23,321 nucleotides of DNA from JBOGFC01 sp050742155 (GTDB lineage: Bacteria; Actinomycetota; Acidimicrobiia; Spongiisociales; JALYHC01): positions 1 through 23,321 of the forward strand of contig JBOGFC010000222.1 of assembly GCA_050742155.1 (NCBI GenBank), written 5' to 3'. The position numbers were made by a program, and so were the translations under genes. The notes under the pieces were generated by a model, which was not told the origin of the DNA, searched no databases, and worked only from the letters and a program-made list of their open reading frames with translations. Positions 21,809-23,321 of this stretch are shown here, piece after piece (within the stretch, counting starts at the first letter, position 1; each line of letters begins with the position of its first letter).

Positions 21809-22105
21809 ATGATGTCACGCAGGAGTCGCATCGGGTTGGGAGCGTTGCTAGTGACTGCAGGGCTGACGGGGATACTGGTGCTGGGGCCGGTGTTCCCTGT
21901 TGCCGCCCAGCCAGCTGACACGCCTGCCGAAGCCCACGAGACAATGGACGCCATGATGGACGCCATGCACGGCCCCGGCACCGCCGACCGGATGCACCAG
22001 ATACCCGGGGTGGAGGAGATGATGGACCAGGGCGCCTCGATGATGGCGCCCATGAGCGGGATGATGGACGGCGGGATGATGGACGGCGGGATGATGGGTG
22101 GGTGA
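21809..22105 (+). CDS. Secreted methionine-rich protein, likely copper-binding
   Basis: The 98-residue protein starts at ATG 21809 (second ATG at 21812) with GTGAGG upstream. A signal peptide (RRSRIGLGALLVTAGLTGILVL, cleavage near VAAQP) leaves a short mature part of about 63 residues with some 16 methionines and several histidines. These are arranged as ETMDAMMDAMHG, EEMMDQGASMMAPMSGMMDGG and a terminal GMMDGGMMDGGMMGG repeat. Clustered Met and His outside the cell typically bind Cu(I). It has no recognised fold and no cysteine. The operator upstream and the overlapping cytochrome c gene tie it to the copper/cytochrome module, perhaps as a copper store or carrier for the oxidase. This is inferred from composition only. 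Confidence 0.75.
   Translation: MMSRRSRIGLGALLVTAGLTGILVLGPVFPVAAQPADTPAEAHETMDAMMDAMHGPGTADRMHQIPGVEEMMDQGASMMAPMSGMMDGGMMDGGMMGG
22056..22100 (+). repeat. 15-bp tandem repeat, three units, coding the MMDGG tail
   Basis: GCGGGATGATGGACG occurs at 22056-22070 and 22071-22085, with a slightly changed third unit at 22086-22100. In frame it encodes GMMDG repeats at the C-terminus of the Met-rich protein, so copy number could vary by slippage without shifting frame. Confidence 0.8.
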
Positions 22106-22505
22106 TGATCCTCCCTTGGCCAGGCGGCGATTATCAAAACTGATATCTGTAGCGGCGGTTCTGGTGGTCGTGGCTGCTGCCTGCGCACCATCCTCTCCCG
22201 CTCCCGACGCGGCACCCGAAGAGGTGGGGCGGGTGGCCGCCGAGCGGGCGGGCTGCTTCGCCTGCCACACCACCGACGGGCGATCCTCCACCGGTCCCAC
22301 CTGGCTGGGCCTGTTCGGTAGCGAAGTGGAGCTGGTCGACGGCAGGACGGTGACCGCCGACGAGGAGTATCTGCGACGGTCGATCGTCGATCCGCTGGCG
22401 GAGGTGGTCGATGGGTTTCGGCCGACCATGCCCTCCGGGTTCGGGGACCGGCTCAGCGAAGAGGAGATCCAAACGATGATCGCCTACATCCGCTCCCTGT
22501 CCTGA
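22098..22505 (+). CDS. Small lipoprotein cytochrome c (class I)
   Basis: The 135-residue protein starts at GTG 22098, inside the end of the Met-rich gene (8-nt overlap). TTG 22116 is a weaker alternative. The signal ends in VVVAAAC (Cys29), a lipobox, so the cytochrome is probably membrane-anchored by lipid. Heme binding is CFACH (Cys53, Cys56, His57), and RPTMPSGF gives Met111 as the likely sixth ligand. LSEEEIQTMIAYIRSL is the closing helix. It resembles the cytochrome c domain fused to CoxB next door, and may donate electrons to it. Its heme would be attached by the CcmF/H system upstream. Confidence 0.9.
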   Translation: MGDDPPLARRRLSKLISVAAVLVVVAAACAPSSPAPDAAPEEVGRVAAERAGCFACHTTDGRSSTGPTWLGLFGSEVELVDGRTVTADEEYLRRSIVDPLAEVVDGFRPTMPSGFGDRLSEEEIQTMIAYIRSLS

Positions 22506-22530
22506 GACGACGGAGCAGCGTCATTTCAGG
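22501..22530. terminator. Hairpin between convergent cytochrome c and coxB genes
   Basis: CCTGA (22501-22505) pairs with TCAGG (22526-22530), and GACG (22506-22509) pairs with CGTC (22519-22522) with a 3-nt bulge. The arms overlap the ends of both convergent genes, whose stops are only about 15 nt apart. It could terminate both transcripts. Confidence 0.4.
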
Positions 22531-23321
22531 GTTGACAGCCAGGCGATGAGTGAGTCGATCTCCTGTTGGGTGAGCGCAAGGTTGGGCATGTAGGAGCCGG
22601 GTTTGATCGCCGGCGGGTTGGCTAGCCACCGGGTGAGCGCCTCCCGGTAGGTCTCTCCCTGCTGGGGGAGTGAGGCCCCGGCGAAGACGTGGCGGGAGGC
22701 GAAGTGGGTGAGGTTGGGACCGGCGAAGGCGTCGTCTGGTATCAGGTTGGTTAGCTCGGACTCGGGTCCGTAGTCGACGCTATGGCATTGGATGCACCCT
22801 CGAGTCTGAAAGACGTCCAACCCCTCGGCGGCTGCCGTCCCCGCGGCGGGTGGCCGGGCCGGCGTCTGCTGGTTGATGGTCCAGGATTGGAATTCGGCTG
22901 GGGGGAGCGCCTGGACCCGGGTGCGCATCAGCGAGTGCGACAGCCCGCAGAACTCGGCGCATTTCCCCCAGTACTCGCCGGGCTGGTCTGCTTGGAGGCG
23001 GAGTAAGTTGGTCTGGCCCGGCACCTGGTCCCGTTTGCCGTTGAGCTGGGGCACCCAGAAGGAATGGATCACGTCTTCGGAGGTCAACTCGGCGCACACC
23101 TCCCGGCCGGTGGGGATGACCAGCACGTTTGCCGTCTCGATGCCCAGGTCGGGATACCGGTACTCGAACCACCACTGGTGTCCGATCACCTCTACCGTCA
23201 TCACATCATCGCCGCATTCGGTGAGGTCGAAGATGGCGCGGACGGTGGGTACCGCTACTACCGCCAGGATCAGCGCCGGGATGATGGTCCACACCACCTC
23301 CAGCTTCGGGCTCCCGTGGAC
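22521..23321 (-). CDS. coxB: Cytochrome c oxidase subunit II with fused cytochrome c domain (5' end outside window)
   Basis: The visible 266 residues run off the right edge, where codons for VHGSPKLE precede VVWTIIPALIL. The N-terminal signal and first helix are therefore missing. The CuA domain has VIHSFWVPQLNGKRDQVPG (His86 in the visible fragment) and the binuclear copper loop CAEFCGLSHSLM (Cys121, Cys125, His129, Met132). QWWFEYRYPD is the usual aromatic strand. The C-terminal part is a class I cytochrome c with CIQCH (Cys176, Cys179, His180) and SYMPNL (Met245), as in caa3-type oxidases. It converges on the lipoprotein cytochrome c. It needs both copper loading and heme attachment, the two jobs of the neighbouring genes. 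Confidence 0.95.
   Translation of the reverse strand, partial: VHGSPKLEVVWTIIPALILAVVAVPTVRAIFDLTECGDDVMTVEVIGHQWWFEYRYPDLGIETANVLVIPTGREVCAELTSEDVIHSFWVPQLNGKRDQVPGQTNLLRLQADQPGEYWGKCAEFCGLSHSLMRTRVQALPPAEFQSWTINQQTPARPPAAGTAAAEGLDVFQTRGCIQCHSVDYGPESELTNLIPDDAFAGPNLTHFASRHVFAGASLPQQGETYREALTRWLANPPAIKPGSYMPNLALTQQEIDSLIAWLSTLK

Noticed and set aside
21848..22429. Minus-strand frame with His-Pro-rich repeats (HHPAVHHPAV)
   Set aside because: The repeats are the antisense of the MMDGG-coding repeat in the Met-rich gene. The + strand genes have a signal peptide, heme motif and operator.
1..23321. CRISPR arrays, tRNA or rRNA genes, phage genes or a complete IS
   Set aside because: No spaced direct repeats, cloverleaf-like sequence, rRNA core motif, integrase or transposase was found on reading both strands. 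A profile search would be needed for certainty about small RNAs.

Overview
The window is GC-rich DNA from what is most likely an actinomycete relative, possibly Acidimicrobiia or another deep lineage of Actinomycetota. The support is codon bias towards G/C at third positions, a class E sortase (a family typical of Actinobacteria), many GTG/TTG starts and apparently leaderless or near-leaderless mRNAs. The placement is an inference. No rRNA, tRNA, CRISPR array, phage or full-length insertion sequence was seen.

Left part (1-7000). The tail of an unidentified gene meets a CADD-family diiron protein (folate/pABA-related) head-on across a large hairpin. Next comes an MFS transporter, then a complete branched-chain amino acid type ABC importer. 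The importer is split into two convergent halves: a lipoprotein binding protein and two LivH/LivM permeases on the + strand, and the LivF and LivG ATPases on the - strand. The two halves overlap by 8 bp at their 3' ends.

Decay patch (7001-9310). A GAF-PP2C (RsbU-type) phosphatase is broken by a 170-bp MITE-like insertion and a separate 1-nt frameshift. The neighbouring SAM methyltransferase reading frame is open except for two consecutive in-frame TGA codons, which are followed by a hairpin. After this come a Tat-type lipoprotein resembling intradiol dioxygenases, a small membrane protein with a strong terminator-like hairpin, and a gene-free stretch that may hold a gene remnant.

Right part (10745-23321). 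This is a coherent envelope, copper and cytochrome module. It holds an Lgt-like membrane protein with altered active-site positions and a copper P-type ATPase fused to cupredoxin, HMA and YHS domains, with a possible 15-codon leader peptide. Divergently follow CcdA, a TlpA/redoxin-like protein, a glutaredoxin-like protein, a small membrane protein and a class E sortase. Then come a CcmI-like TPR protein, CcmF, CcmH, a UbiE-type methyltransferase, a secreted Met-rich protein, a lipoprotein cytochrome c and (partial) a cytochrome c-fused CoxB. The likely job is building a copper-containing cytochrome oxidase and its c-type cytochromes at the outer face of the membrane.

The most notable pattern is a 17-bp imperfect dyad, TACnAnGnnnCnTnGTA. 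It occurs at or near the start of six transcription units in this right part (before lgt, between copA and ccdA, and before srtE, ccmI, ccmF and the Met-rich gene). At two sites it exactly fills the spacer between plausible -35 and -10 boxes. It looks like the operator of one dedicated regulator that is not encoded in the window.
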